Shown in pieces: positions 25,291 through 34,476 of a DNA stretch of 64,000 bases. The stretch spans positions 62,001 through 126,000 of the forward strand of contig UCMT01000012.1 in NCBI GenBank assembly GCA_900473795.1. The letters run 5' to 3'. Position numbers and translations under genes: made by a program. The notes under the pieces were generated by a model. That model had not been told where the DNA came from. It did no database searches and worked only from the letters and a program-made list of their open reading frames with translations. Source of the DNA: Hyphomicrobiales bacterium (GTDB lineage: Bacteria > Pseudomonadota > Alphaproteobacteria > Rhizobiales > Rhizobiaceae). How positions within the stretch are numbered: position 1 is the stretch's first letter; each line of letters opens with the position of its first letter.

Positions 25291-27177
25291 ATGAGCAACG
25301 CTCAAGAAAAACCCGTCGAAAACCACGTTTTTGAGGCCGACGTCGCGCGTCTGCTGCACCTCATGGTGCATTCCGTCTACTCCGACAAGGACGTGTTCCT
25401 GCGCGAACTAATCTCGAACGCGGCCGATGCCTGCGAGAAGCTGCGCTATGAGGCAATCGCGGCGCCCGAACTTCTGTCCGACGATCCAAGTTCGCGCATC
25501 ATCTTGACGCTGGATGCGGACAAGAACACGCTGACGCTTGAAGACAACGGCATCGGCATGAGCCGCGACGACATGGTCGAGGCGCTCGGCACGATCGCCC
25601 GGTCCGGCACCCGCGCCTTCATGGAGCGCGTCGAGGCGGCAAAGGCGGGCGATGGCGCCCAGCTGATCGGCCAGTTTGGCGTCGGTTTCTATTCCGCCTT
25701 CATGGTCGCCGACAAGGTCGATGTCGTTTCCCGCCGTGCCGGTACCGCCCATGCCTGGCTGTGGTCGTCCGATGGCAAGGGCAGCTACACGGTGTCCGAA
25801 GCCGATCTGGCCGAGGCTCCGGCGCGCGGCACCCGCATCACGCTGCATTTGATGGACGACGCCAAGAGCTATACCTCGAAATGGAGCGTCCAGCGGATCG
25901 TCAAGGACCAGTCTGGCCACGTGCCGGTGCCGATCGACCTGATCGAGAAGCCCGGCGCGGAAGCCGAGCGCGTGGCCGACGGTACGGCTCTCTGGACCAG
26001 GTCCAAGAACGAGATCACCAAGGAAGAATATGCCGATTTCTACCGCGGCGTTTCCGGCCAGTATGACGAACCGGCGCTGACCGTGCATTTCCGCGCCGAA
26101 GGGCGCCACGAATATATCGGCCTTGCCTTCGTGCCGGAATCGAAGCCCCTCGACCTGTTCGATCCCGAGGGCAAGGGCCGGATGAAGCTCTACGTCAAGC
26201 GCGTGTTCATCACCGACGATGCCGAGCTTCTGCCACGTTACCTGCGCTTCGTGCGCGGCCTCGTCGACACCGCCGACCTGCCGCTCAACGTGTCGCGTGA
26301 AATGATCCAGGACAGCCCGATTCTCGCGGCGATCCGCAAGGGCCTGACCAACCGCGTGCTGACCGCCATCGAGAAGCTTCAGGAGAGCGACGAGACCGCT
26401 TTTGCCACGCTCTGGGAGGCCTTCGGCAGCGTGCTGAAGGAAGGCATCTATGACGATTTCGAGCGCCGCGCGCAGCTTCTTGCGCTCTCGCGCTTCCGCA
26501 GCACGGCCGCGGACGAGGCGACGCGGTCGCTTGCCGACTACGTCAAGGACATGAAGGATGCGCAGGCGGCGATCTACTATCTGGCAGGCGACAATCTCGA
26601 CCGCCTGAAGGCTTCGCCGCAGCTCGAAGGTTTTCGCGCCCGCGGGATCGAGGTTCTGCTTCTGACGGATTCCGTCGACAGCTTCTGGGTGACGACGGCT
26701 CCGGATTTTGAGGGAAAACCGTTCAAGTCGATCACCCAAGGGGCCGCCGACCTCGCCCAGGTGCCGAAGACGCAGGGCGATGTTTCAAAGACCGCGGAGA
26801 CGACGCCGGCTGTCAGCGACTTCATCGCCTTTGCCAAGGCGGCGCTCGGCGACACCGTATCGGACGTGCGGGCGTCCGACCGGCTGACGGAAAGCGCCGT
26901 CTGCCTCGTCGCACCGGAACAGGGCTACGACCGTCAGCTTGAAAAGATGCTGCAGGGCGCCGGCAGGCTGGATGCGGCCGCCAAGCCGATCCTCGAGATC
27001 AATCCCGACCACGGGCTGATCGCAGCGCTGGCTTCGGGCGGCAGCGACGATTTCCGCACCGACGCCGTCCAGCTTCTGCTCGACCAGGCGCGCGTTCTCG
27101 ACGGCGACAAGCCGCAGGACCCCCGCGCCTTCGCCGAGCGGCTTTCGCGGCTGTTCGAGCGGGCTTTGCGGGGCTGA
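25291..27177 (+). CDS. htpG: Molecular chaperone HtpG (Hsp90)
   Basis: This 628-residue cytosolic ATP-driven chaperone has the N-terminal GHKL ATPase motifs NAADACEKLRYEA, LEDNGIGMSRDDM and GQFGVGFYSAFMVADKV. The middle domain has the arginine-bearing LPLNVSREMIQDSP, and a C-terminal dimerisation domain follows. Two ATGs compete (25282 and 25291); the second is preferred because GAGG is 10 bases upstream, whereas it nearly touches the first. It has its own promoter region, and hicAB follows. Confidence 0.94.
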   Translation: MSNAQEKPVENHVFEADVARLLHLMVHSVYSDKDVFLRELISNAADACEKLRYEAIAAPELLSDDPSSRIILTLDADKNTLTLEDNGIGMSRDDMVEALGTIARSGTRAFMERVEAAKAGDGAQLIGQFGVGFYSAFMVADKVDVVSRRAGTAHAWLWSSDGKGSYTVSEADLAEAPARGTRITLHLMDDAKSYTSKWSVQRIVKDQSGHVPVPIDLIEKPGAEAERVADGTALWTRSKNEITKEEYADFYRGVSGQYDEPALTVHFRAEGRHEYIGLAFVPESKPLDLFDPEGKGRMKLYVKRVFITDDAELLPRYLRFVRGLVDTADLPLNVSREMIQDSPILAAIRKGLTNRVLTAIEKLQESDETAFATLWEAFGSVLKEGIYDDFERRAQLLALSRFRSTAADEATRSLADYVKDMKDAQAAIYYLAGDNLDRLKASPQLEGFRARGIEVLLLTDSVDSFWVTTAPDFEGKPFKSITQGAADLAQVPKTQGDVSKTAETTPAVSDFIAFAKAALGDTVSDVRASDRLTESAVCLVAPEQGYDRQLEKMLQGAGRLDAAAKPILEINPDHGLIAALASGGSDDFRTDAVQLLLDQARVLDGDKPQDPRAFAERLSRLFERALRG

Positions 27178-27211
27178 GTTTCGTCAAGCGCCCGCACAGT
27201 TGAAAAGGCAA

Positions 27212-27254
27212 TTGCCTGGCACCGTAATACGCATTATAATGCGTATTACGGTGC
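27212..27254 (+). promoter_or_regulatory. hicAB promoter inside a perfect 36-bp palindrome operator
   Basis: Bases 27219-27254 read identically on both strands (half-site GCACCGTAATACGCATTA). The centre carries a consensus -10 TATAAT (27235-27240), and TTGCCT (27212-27217) sits 17 bases upstream as -35. The operator covers the spacer, the -10 and the start of the transcript, so repressor binding would block RNA polymerase. Confidence 0.85.
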
Positions 27255-27269
27255 GGCGGGTTACGGCGA

Positions 27270-27452
27270 ATGGAGAGGGACAGCAAGGCGATCATAAAAC
27301 GTCTCAAGAGCGAGGGTTTTGAAGTCGTCTCGATCAGCGGATCGCATCACAAGCTGCGCAAGGGCGCGAAGACCATCATTGTGCCGCATCCGAAGAAGGA
27401 TTTGCCGACGGGAACCGCCCGCGCCATCGCGAAACAGGCTGGATGGATATAA
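27270..27452 (+). CDS. hicA: HicA family mRNA interferase toxin
   Basis: This 60-residue toxin has the double-stranded RNA-binding-like fold; it cleaves mRNA to halt translation. Family features are KRLKSEGFEVVSISGSHHKLRKG, with the catalytic His in GSHH (residues 26-27), and the C-terminal PTGTARAIAKQAGW. The start is 16 bp downstream of the operator palindrome, with no clear ribosome site, so the leader is very short. The antitoxin gene follows after 3 bp. Confidence 0.92.
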   Translation: MERDSKAIIKRLKSEGFEVVSISGSHHKLRKGAKTIIVPHPKKDLPTGTARAIAKQAGWI

Positions 27453-27455
27453 CCC

Positions 27456-27851
27456 ATGAAACATTTCATCGCTTTGGTTCACAAGGAAAAAGACAGCGCG
27501 TACGGCGTGACTTTTCCCGATCTTCCCGATGTCTTCTCAGCCGCCGATCACGAAGAGGATCTGACCGCAAATGCTGTAGACGCGATACGGCTGTGGGCGG
27601 AGGATCAGCCGACACCGGCCCCCTCCACCCACGACGAGATCATGCGCCGGGAAGAAGTCCGCGAGGAACTGGCAAAGGGCGCCTTTCTGATGCGCGTTCC
27701 CTTTATCGAAGACAGCACCCGCATCGTGCGCGCGAACGTCACGTTTGAAAAGGGCATGCTGGACGCCATCGACACGGCCGCCCGCGAACGCGGCCTGACA
27801 CGGTCTGCTTTCCTTGCAAGTTGCGCACGCAAGGAAATCGAGGCCGCCTAG
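27456..27851 (+). CDS. hicB: HicB family antitoxin
   Basis: This 131-residue antitoxin has an N-terminal partial RNase H-like domain that blocks HicA (HFIALVHKEKDSAYGVTFPDLPDVFSA, with the family Asp in FPDLPDVF). Its C-terminal ribbon-helix-helix segment (ANVTFEKGMLDAIDTAARERGLTRSAFLA) should bind the palindrome upstream of hicA. Order toxin-antitoxin is normal for hicAB. The RHH variety of HicB fits a palindromic operator. Confidence 0.92.
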   Translation: MKHFIALVHKEKDSAYGVTFPDLPDVFSAADHEEDLTANAVDAIRLWAEDQPTPAPSTHDEIMRREEVREELAKGAFLMRVPFIEDSTRIVRANVTFEKGMLDAIDTAARERGLTRSAFLASCARKEIEAA

Positions 27852-27855
27852 AACC

Positions 27856-28092
27856 TCAGGCGGCCCACCAGACGCCGAGCAAGACCGCCAGGACCCCGAC
27901 CGCAAAGATGCCGAACATCGTCATCTGCTTGCGCGCCTGGTCGAGGGTTTCGGGATCGACCGGCCGGCGGCCGGTCTGGAAGGCCAGGGGCACCTCGGAG
28001 GTTGGTTCCTTGCCTTCGCCGCTCTTGATATCCTTTGCGATCACTTCCGCGACATCCTCGGTGATGGGCGGGCGGGCAGGTCCAAATCCCAT
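27856..28092 (-). CDS. Small hypothetical protein with C-terminal membrane helix
   Basis: This 78-residue protein is not recognised. The soluble N-terminal part (ITEDVAEVIAKDIKSGEGKEP) is followed by one membrane helix at the C-terminus (FGIFAVGVLAVLLGVWWAA), a tail-anchored layout. The ATG at 28092 is chosen because GGAG lies 6 bases upstream; an earlier ATG at 28104 lacks a ribosome site. It is convergent with hicB, 4 bp apart. Confidence 0.7.
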   Translation of the reverse strand: MGFGPARPPITEDVAEVIAKDIKSGEGKEPTSEVPLAFQTGRRPVDPETLDQARKQMTMFGIFAVGVLAVLLGVWWAA

Positions 28093-28229
28093 TGTTTGCT
28101 CCATCGAGCGCCGTGCGTCCGGTCGGACGCGCAAGGGGCGCGGCGAGGGAAATGGTGAACCTTAATCAGGGCGATGGCAACTGCAAAAGAGGCGCCCCGG
28201 GATGCCGTGGACCCTGCCCTTTTCGGAGG

Positions 28230-29246
28230 TCAGCGCTTGCCCCAGAGGACCTTGAAGCGGGCATTGCGGCAGGTCTCGCCCCATTCCTTGAAGGTCTCCG
28301 CCATCACCGGCTCGTAAGGCAGGCCGCGATTGGCAACCAGCATCAGCCTTCCGCCGATCTTCAATGCCTTGGCCGCAGCCTTGATCATCGCAATGCCGAG
28401 CGCCGGATCGGCGGCCTGGGTCTCGTGGAACGGCGGGTTCATGACGATCAGGTCGTATTTGTCACGCGTTTCCTCGGAGGTGAGGTCCTGCCAATAGAAG
28501 CGCGTCGGGACGTTCGGCGCATTGGCCTTGAGGTTGGCGCGTGCGGCTTCCAGCGCGTGATAATCGGCCTCAAAGAGATCGATGCCCTTCAGGCCAGGGG
28601 ATTTTTCCGCCAGCATCACCGACAGATAGCCCCAGCCGGCGCCGAAATCGGCGGCGTGACCCTTGAAATCCTCGGGAAGACGCGAGGCCAGCAGTTCCGA
28701 GCCAGCATCGATCCGCTCATGCGAGAACATGCCCGGCGCCGCGTCGAAACGACCTTCGACGCGAACCGGCTTCTTGGCAAACTTGACGATCACATCATCC
28801 GCATCTTCCGGACGGCCGAACCAGAAGGCGATGCCGTGATATTTCGGCAGGCCGTCGCCGCCCCAGCCGAGCTGGGCGACGCGCTTGCGCAGCGACTGGA
28901 TGCCGTCTTCCTTGCCGCCGGCAACGACGATCAGACCGCCGATCTTGGTGCGCTTCAGCGCTTCGGCGATGCGGTCCTCGTTCTCGCCCTTGTGCTTGCC
29001 GCAGAGGATGAGCGCGGCATCATAGTCCTCGCCCTCGACGAACGGCGTCACCGGCGCCTTGGCGGCTTCCAGAGCCTTGTAGAGCGGCCTTGAGCCCTGC
29101 ACGGCGGCGATCGACGCGGCAAAATCCGCCGGCAGCCGGTAACCCGCCTCGGCACCGAGAAACAGCACACGCTCGCCTTCGCCAGGCGCGGGAACAACGC
29201 CGGTCTCGAAGGGATGGAAAAGGGTTTTCAGCGCGTCGCGGCTCAT
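28230..29246 (-). CDS. Class I methyltransferase, RsmC/RlmG-like (rRNA guanine-N2)
   Basis: This 338-residue S-adenosylmethionine-dependent methyltransferase is a tandem of a degenerate N-terminal and an active C-terminal domain, as in RsmC. The active half has the SAM motif AADFGAGWGYLSVMLA and the substrate motif NPPFH typical of N-methyltransferases acting on RNA bases. RsmC methylates G1207 of 16S rRNA; this homologue may do the same, though RlmG is similar. AGGA precedes the ATG at 29246. It lies 82 bp downstream of pnp on the same strand. Confidence 0.85.
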   Translation of the reverse strand: MSRDALKTLFHPFETGVVPAPGEGERVLFLGAEAGYRLPADFAASIAAVQGSRPLYKALEAAKAPVTPFVEGEDYDAALILCGKHKGENEDRIAEALKRTKIGGLIVVAGGKEDGIQSLRKRVAQLGWGGDGLPKYHGIAFWFGRPEDADDVIVKFAKKPVRVEGRFDAAPGMFSHERIDAGSELLASRLPEDFKGHAADFGAGWGYLSVMLAEKSPGLKGIDLFEADYHALEAARANLKANAPNVPTRFYWQDLTSEETRDKYDLIVMNPPFHETQAADPALGIAMIKAAAKALKIGGRLMLVANRGLPYEPVMAETFKEWGETCRNARFKVLWGKR

Positions 29247-29328
29247 GGTGAACGTCCTAGCGGGGATAAATAAGAAAGGGCGCGGAACGATCCGCTCCGC
29301 GCCCATGGCAGTTTCTCAAGCGCGCTGC

Positions 29329-31461
29329 TTATTCAGCAGCTTCGCCTTCGCCCTTGGCGAGTTCCTTGCCGGTCGCCTGATCGACAACCTTCATGGAGAG
29401 GCGAACCTTGCCGCGCTCGTCGAAGCCCATCAGCTTGACCCAGACCTTGTCGCCTTCCTTGACGACGTCGGAGGTCTTGGCAACTCGCTCGGAAGCGAGC
29501 TGCGAGATGTGCACGAGGCCGTCGCGCGGGCCGAAGAAGTTGACGAATGCGCCGAAGTCCGCGGTCTTGACGACCGTGCCTTCGTAGATCTGGCCAACTT
29601 CCGGTTCGGCGACGATCGAATGGATCCACTTGCGGGCGGCTTCGATTTCCTTAGCCGACGAAGACGCGATCTTGATCGTGCCGTCGTCTTCGATATTGAC
29701 CTTGGCACCGGTCTTTTCGACGATTTCGCGGATGACCTTGCCGCCCGAACCGATGACTTCACGGATCTTGTCGACCGGGATGTTCATGACTTCGATGCGC
29801 GGTGCGAATTCGCCGAGCTGGCTGCGACCCTCGGTGATGGCATTGGCCATCTCGCCGAGGATGTACTTGCGGCCGCCCTGCGCCTGCTCAAGCGCGACCT
29901 TCATGATCTCTTCGGTGATACCGGCGATCTTGATGTCCATCTGCAGCGAGGTAATGCCGTCAGCGGTGCCGGCGACCTTGAAGTCCATGTCGCCGAGATG
30001 ATCCTCGTCGCCAAGGATGTCGGAGAGAACGGCGAAGCGCTCACCTTCGAGGATCAGGCCCATGGCGATACCGGCAACGGGCTTCGCCAACGGAACGCCG
30101 GCATCCATCAGGGCCAGCGAGGTACCGCAAACGGTTGCCATCGAGGACGAGCCGTTCGACTCGGTGATTTCCGAGACGACGCGCAGCGTGTAGGGGAACT
30201 GCTCGACAGCCGGCAGCATCGGACGGATAGCGCGCCAGGCGAGCTTGCCGTGACCGATTTCGCGGCGGCCCGGGGAGCCCATGCGACCGGTCTCACCGAC
30301 CGAATAGGGCGGGAAGTTGTAGTGCAGCATGAACTTTTCTTTGTACATGCCGGTCAGACTATCGACGTACTGCTCGTCTTCGCCGGTGCCGAGCGTGGCA
30401 ACGACGATCGCCTGCGTTTCACCGCGGGTGAACAGGGCCGAGCCGTGGGTGCGCGGCAGGATGCCGACTTCCGAGACGATCGGGCGAACGGTCGACAGGT
30501 CGCGGCCGTCGATGCGGCTCTTGGTGTCGAGGATGTTCCAGCGGACGATCTTGGCCTGCAGGTGCTTGAAGACGGCACCGATGACTTCGGCCGTGTACTT
30601 CGGCTCAACGCCTTCCGGGAAGAAATGCGCCTTCACCTTGGCCTTGACGGCGTCAACGGCGGCGTAGCGCTCAGCCTTCTGGGTGTTCTTGTAGGCAACG
30701 CGCAGTTCGGCTTCGGCGAGCGAGAGCATTTCGGCTTCGAGTTCCGAATAGTCTTCCGGCTGGAAGTCGCGCGGCTCCTTGGCAGCCACTTCGGCGAGCT
30801 TGATGATCGCGTCGATGACCGGCTGGAAGCCCTTGTGGCCGAACATGACGGCGCCGAGCATGACGTCTTCGTTCAGTTCCTTGGCTTCCGATTCGACCAT
30901 CAGGACGGCGTCACCGGTACCGGCGACGACGAGATCGAGGATCGATTCGTCCATCTCGTCGAGATGCGGGTTGAGCACGTATTCGCCGTTGATGTAGCCG
31001 ACGCGGGCGCCGCCGACCGGACCCATGAAGGGAACGCCGGAAATCGTAAGCGCTGCGGAAGCGGCAACCATCGACAGGATGTCCGGATCATTTTCCAGGT
31101 CGTGCTGGACGACGGTGACGACAACCTGGGTGTCGTTCTTGTAACCTTCCGGGAAGAGCGGGCGGATCGGACGGTCGATCAGGCGGGAAACCAGCGTTTC
31201 CTTTTCCGACGGACGGCCTTCGCGCTTGAAGTAGCCACCCGGGATCTTGCCGGCGGCGTAGGTCTTTTCCTGGTAGTTGACGGTGAGCGGGAAGAAATCC
31301 TGGCCCGGCTTCGGCGCCTTGGCCGAAACGACGGTGGCGAGAACGACGGTCTCGCCGTAGGTGGCAAGCACGGCGCCGTCAGCCTGACGAGCGATCTTGC
31401 CGGTTTCGAGCTTGAGCGGGCGGCCTGCCCATTCAATTTCTACCGTGTGGGTATCGAACAT
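29329..31461 (-). CDS. pnp: Polyribonucleotide nucleotidyltransferase (PNPase)
   Basis: This 710-residue phosphorolytic 3'-5' exoribonuclease is a degradosome component. It has two RNase PH domains (first from residue 10, second with [23 protein letters not shown]) and an alpha-helical linker. A KH domain ([18 protein letters not shown]) and an S1 domain ([21 protein letters not shown]) follow, and the tail is acidic. AAGGA precedes the ATG at 31461. It is downstream of rpsO as in most proteobacteria, but two terminators and a hairpin leader lie between them. Confidence 0.96.
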   Translation of the reverse strand: MFDTHTVEIEWAGRPLKLETGKIARQADGAVLATYGETVVLATVVSAKAPKPGQDFFPLTVNYQEKTYAAGKIPGGYFKREGRPSEKETLVSRLIDRPIRPLFPEGYKNDTQVVVTVVQHDLENDPDILSMVAASAALTISGVPFMGPVGGARVGYINGEYVLNPHLDEMDESILDLVVAGTGDAVLMVESEAKELNEDVMLGAVMFGHKGFQPVIDAIIKLAEVAAKEPRDFQPEDYSELEAEMLSLAEAELRVAYKNTQKAERYAAVDAVKAKVKAHFFPEGVEPKYTAEVIGAVFKHLQAKIVRWNILDTKSRIDGRDLSTVRPIVSEVGILPRTHGSALFTRGETQAIVVATLGTGEDEQYVDSLTGMYKEKFMLHYNFPPYSVGETGRMGSPGRREIGHGKLAWRAIRPMLPAVEQFPYTLRVVSEITESNGSSSMATVCGTSLALMDAGVPLAKPVAGIAMGLILEGERFAVLSDILGDEDHLGDMDFKVAGTADGITSLQMDIKIAGITEEIMKVALEQAQGGRKYILGEMANAITEGRSQLGEFAPRIEVMNIPVDKIREVIGSGGKVIREIVEKTGAKVNIEDDGTIKIASSSAKEIEAARKWIHSIVAEPEVGQIYEGTVVKTADFGAFVNFFGPRDGLVHISQLASERVAKTSDVVKEGDKVWVKLMGFDERGKVRLSMKVVDQATGKELAKGEGEAAE

Positions 31462-31599
31462 GTTTTGTCCTTCGTGTGCGGCAAGTCCGCGCCGCTGCCT
31501 AACTGGCGCGGGCGGTCCGCAAAAATGACACATCACGGGCAAGACAACGGGAGGCTTCCAAAATCTGGCTGGCGGTCGTTCCGCTCCTGAAAGCCAATT

Positions 31600-31636
31600 G
31601 GCTTCGGGCGCTGGGAAAAACGAGCAAGCGCCGAAG
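31600..31636 (-). promoter_or_regulatory. Hairpin in the presumed pnp mRNA leader
   Basis: GCTTCGGGCGCT (31600-31611) pairs with AGCGCCGAAGC (31626-31636), an 11-bp stem with one bulged G. It lies about 140-175 nt before the pnp start. In Escherichia coli a double-stranded pnp leader is cut by RNase III and used for PNPase autoregulation; a similar role here is inferred. Confidence 0.5.
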
Positions 31637-31748
31637 CACCCTGCAATCCTGCCCCATGACAGGTCATCGGTTGGTTCCGCAGAGCCGGCCCATCCGGTCT
31701 GCTGGGGCGTCCGCTTCGGCAGAGCCAGCGTGGCTCGCCCGGAAGCGC

Positions 31749-31768
31749 AAAAGACGGGATCAATCCCG
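31749..31768 (-). terminator. Second, weaker terminator-like hairpin after rpsO
   Basis: On the minus strand CGGGA/TCCCG with a TTGA loop is followed by TCTTTT. It directly follows the main terminator and may act as a back-up. Confidence 0.5.
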
Positions 31769-31769
31769 C

Positions 31770-31813
31770 AAAAAAGAACCGGCGGGCATCCTTCCTTCGA
31801 AGGGTCCCGCCGG
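31770..31813 (-). terminator. Rho-independent terminator of rpsO
   Basis: Read on the minus strand, CCGGCGGG (31813-31806) pairs with CCCGCCGG (31786-31779), followed by TTCTTTTTT. It starts 9 bp after the rpsO stop codon. Confidence 0.92.
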
Positions 31814-31821
31814 CGTAAGGC

Positions 31822-32091
31822 TTAGCGGCGAATGCCGAGAGCGGTGATCAGCTTGGTATAGCGCGCTTCGTCCTTGCCCTTGACGTAGTCGAGAAGCGAA
31901 CGGCGGCTGGAAACCATTGCCAGAAGGCCACGACGCGAGTGGTTGTCCTTCTTGTGACCCTTGAAGTGTTCGGTCAGGTTGTTGATCCGCTCGGTGAGGA
32001 TGGCAACCTGGACTTCCGGAGAACCGGTATCGCCTTCAACAGTTGCGTATTCCTTGATGAGCGCAGCCTTGCGCTCTGCAGTGATCGACAT
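31822..32091 (-). CDS. rpsO: 30S ribosomal protein S15
   Basis: This 89-residue ribosomal protein binds 16S rRNA at the central domain junction. Recognisable segments are [23 protein letters not shown], the [12 protein letters not shown] rRNA contact region and RRSLLDYVK. It is read with pnp downstream. The histidine kinase and SH3 genes upstream separate it from truB, its usual neighbour. Confidence 0.97.
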   Translation of the reverse strand: MSITAERKAALIKEYATVEGDTGSPEVQVAILTERINNLTEHFKGHKKDNHSRRGLLAMVSSRRSLLDYVKGKDEARYTKLITALGIRR

Positions 32092-32258
32092 CGTGTCATC
32101 CTTTCAATGTTTAGGATTTCGGGTCGCCAGCAGCCGGGATGTCGTCTAGCTGCGGCCATGAAGGCAAAAGTCCACTTGATCGGGGTCTGATGCTGGCGCT
32201 GCCTATAAACCATCCGGCATCAAAAAGAAAGGGGGCGGATAAGGCCCATCCGGAGCGC

Positions 32259-32588
32259 CTATTCCGGCGCTGTGCGCGGATGCATGGGCGCCGATTTCAG
32301 CTTCTCGTCGCGTCCCGAGCAATCGAGGAAACTGGCAAAGACCCAGCCCAGCGTCTCGCCATCCGCGGTCACCTGGACCCAGCGCTTGCTGCCTATTCGC
32401 GTTTCGGCGATCACATCGACGGAAAGCCCATTGTCGAGCGTCGACAGGATCTGTCCGTTGGGCTGTGCCCGGACATTGAGCGGCGTGCCCGTCGGATCGG
32501 CCACAACGCATTCGGCACCGAAGGCGGACACCATACCGGAGGCGAAAGCCCCAAGAACGGTGGCGGCGATGATGCTCTTGCGACGCAT
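32259..32588 (-). CDS. Exported SH3-domain protein
   Basis: This 109-residue protein has a signal peptide (MRRKSIIAATVLGAFASGMVSA, cleavage near AFG-AE) and one bacterial SH3b domain: PLNVRAQPNGQILSTLDNG, KRWVQVTADGETLGWVF. Such domains bind cell-wall peptides. Two cysteines (in AECVV and FLDCS) bracket the domain and may form a disulfide. It lies 45 bp downstream of the histidine kinase gene on the same strand, possibly co-transcribed. Its partner is unknown. Confidence 0.8.
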   Translation of the reverse strand: MRRKSIIAATVLGAFASGMVSAFGAECVVADPTGTPLNVRAQPNGQILSTLDNGLSVDVIAETRIGSKRWVQVTADGETLGWVFASFLDCSGRDEKLKSAPMHPRTAPE

Positions 32589-32633
32589 GTGTTCTCTTTC
32601 AACGGGACTCAGCTGTCCCGCAGGATAACCCAA

Positions 32634-34343
32634 TCAGGATTGTGCCGACAGATTTGCATTCAACCGCTCCTGGGGCACAGTCACCCGCCATTCGATGCCG
32701 TCCGCATGCATGATCCGCTCCAGTTTTGCATCCAGCACCATGGCAAGCATACGCTCAAGCACGATGGTCCCGAAACCCCTGCGTGTGGCGGCGATACTAT
32801 CCGCATCGATGTCTGCGCCCGCCTCTCTCCAGACGAGCAAAAATGCCCCGTCAGCGAGCGACCACGTCAGGTCGACGGTCCCCCTGCTGTTGCCCAGCGC
32901 ACCATATTTCGTGGCGTTGGTGGCAAGCTCATGCAGCGCCATGCCCAGCGTCTGCGAAACCTGCGCGTCAAGCCGCACGGACGGCCCCGAAAGGCGAACG
33001 CGCTGCGGATCATCGGGAATGAACGGTTGCAGCTGGTTTTGCGCAAGTTCCTGGAAATCGACGCCCTGCGTGGCGTTGGCAATCATCAGATCTGTCGAGC
33101 GGGCGAGGCCAGCAATCCGCTTGCGGAACGCCTCGGCAAAATCCACCCGGCTTTCCCCCACGTTGAGGGATTGGTTGAGCATCGATTGAATGACCGTCAA
33201 CTGGTTCTTGGACCGGTGCGCGACTTCCCGCATCAGGAAGCGGATTTCGTTTTCCGCCTTCCGGCGGGCCTGAGCCGCCTCTGCCAGCGCGGTCGATACC
33301 GTCTCGATCTCGGAAATCATATGCGTGCGCGGTGCGATCGGCCGTCCGGCACCGAGGAGATGCGCATCGCGTGCCAGTACCTTGACACCCTGCGTCAGCA
33401 GCCCGGCAATGGTAACCGACCCGGCGATCGCGATGCCGGCAAAGAGAATTCCACCCAGCGACAGCCAGAGATAGGACCAGAGCGCTGGCGCATCGACATC
33501 GGCGCTCTTCGCCCAGGCGATGACCTTCCAGCCGGTGAGGACGGAAAACTCGGTGACCGTCCTGTATGCCACGCCGTCATGCGTCGCCTCGCCGACGCCG
33601 ACGCGCAACGACGGCACGATGCTCATGAAGAACGGCTTGCCGACCGCCACGGTGGGATCGGACGAGGCAATCACATTGTCGGCGCTGTCGACCAGGGCCG
33701 CGTTCCAGCCGGGCGACAGAACGTCCCTGCTGACCGCCTTCGACATGTTTTCGGCATTCTGTGTCAGCGTCAGCAGATAATCATTGTTGCCGAGCGGCGT
33801 GGTGACCGGCAGATAAACGTTGAACACCCATTTTCCCGCCGTCCTGCCAAAAAAGACGTTCGAAATGAGCGGGCCGCCGTTGCGGAACGCCAGGTCGATC
33901 GAAGTGGGATCGGACGCCTTGCCGAGCGCGCTGCCGAAGGGCGCCCGCGTGTTGAAAAGCTGATTGTGTGCGCGGTCGATGACCAGCAAATTGGATCCGG
34001 TACCGGCAAGGGCGGACGATGCCCGCTCATAGAGCTGGCCCAGATTTCTGGTGTCGATCGGCGTGGCGGTCGACAACACCTTGAGCGTGGTCAGCATGCT
34101 GTCGATCTCGCGCTCGACGACGCGGGTGACCGCACCCGTCGTTCCCTTGAGCAGCGCCGCAACCACACGTTCCTGCTCGTCTGTGCTGCGTTTCAGGATG
34201 ATCATCGAGAAAACGAAGGAAGGAACGATGGCGACAAGCAGCAGCGCCGCCAGATAGAACGACAGCGGGCGCCTCAGCCGCGAGCGAAGGAACGCCAACC
34301 AGGGAGCGCCCTGCTCGCTCAGTTTGTCCAGTCTGCCGTTCAA
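32634..34343 (-). CDS. Membrane sensor histidine kinase, HWE/HisKA_2 type
   Basis: This 569-residue sensor has a first membrane helix (about 28-48, LSFYLAALLLVAIVPSFVF) and a periplasmic sensing domain of about 230 residues resembling dCache/CHASE folds. A second helix (LWLSLGGILFAGIAIAGSV), a HAMP-like linker and a kinase core follow. The phosphoacceptor is H376 in REVAHRSKNQLTVIQ, with HELATNATKYGALGN as the HWE-type N box. The start is a TTG at 34343 with AGGA 5 bases upstream; the first downstream ATG would delete the membrane helix. No response regulator is adjacent, so the partner is elsewhere; in alphaproteobacteria HWE kinases often feed the PhyR general stress response. Confidence 0.85.
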   Translation of the reverse strand: MNGRLDKLSEQGAPWLAFLRSRLRRPLSFYLAALLLVAIVPSFVFSMIILKRSTDEQERVVAALLKGTTGAVTRVVEREIDSMLTTLKVLSTATPIDTRNLGQLYERASSALAGTGSNLLVIDRAHNQLFNTRAPFGSALGKASDPTSIDLAFRNGGPLISNVFFGRTAGKWVFNVYLPVTTPLGNNDYLLTLTQNAENMSKAVSRDVLSPGWNAALVDSADNVIASSDPTVAVGKPFFMSIVPSLRVGVGEATHDGVAYRTVTEFSVLTGWKVIAWAKSADVDAPALWSYLWLSLGGILFAGIAIAGSVTIAGLLTQGVKVLARDAHLLGAGRPIAPRTHMISEIETVSTALAEAAQARRKAENEIRFLMREVAHRSKNQLTVIQSMLNQSLNVGESRVDFAEAFRKRIAGLARSTDLMIANATQGVDFQELAQNQLQPFIPDDPQRVRLSGPSVRLDAQVSQTLGMALHELATNATKYGALGNSRGTVDLTWSLADGAFLLVWREAGADIDADSIAATRRGFGTIVLERMLAMVLDAKLERIMHADGIEWRVTVPQERLNANLSAQS

Positions 34344-34476
34344 GCTTTCCTCATCAGATCAGCCCCTCCGGACCGCGACGTGCCGCGAATCCCGACCACC
34401 GATCGGAACATGCGCCAGCGATCCCGGGAAGGCAACCCGATGGCTTGTGACGAAATCTAAGGGATTGCTGCTGAAC

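Larger units (their letters stand above)
31462..31821. other. 360-bp rpsO-pnp spacer with terminators and a pnp leader hairpin
   Basis: On the minus strand the spacer holds, in order, the rpsO terminator (31770-31813), a second small terminator (31749-31768) and a long hairpin at 31600-31636. No gene is seen. Confidence 0.7.

Noticed and set aside
29245..31590. Very long open frame antisense to pnp (plus strand)
   Set aside because: It mirrors the PNPase codon pattern in a GC-rich gene; its product is repetitive Asp/Gly/Arg/Leu with no recognisable domain and no ribosome site. pnp itself is unmistakable.
32139..34460. Long plus-strand open frame opposite the histidine kinase and SH3 genes
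   Set aside because: Arg/Gly/His-rich with no domain; the minus-strand kinase has complete motifs.
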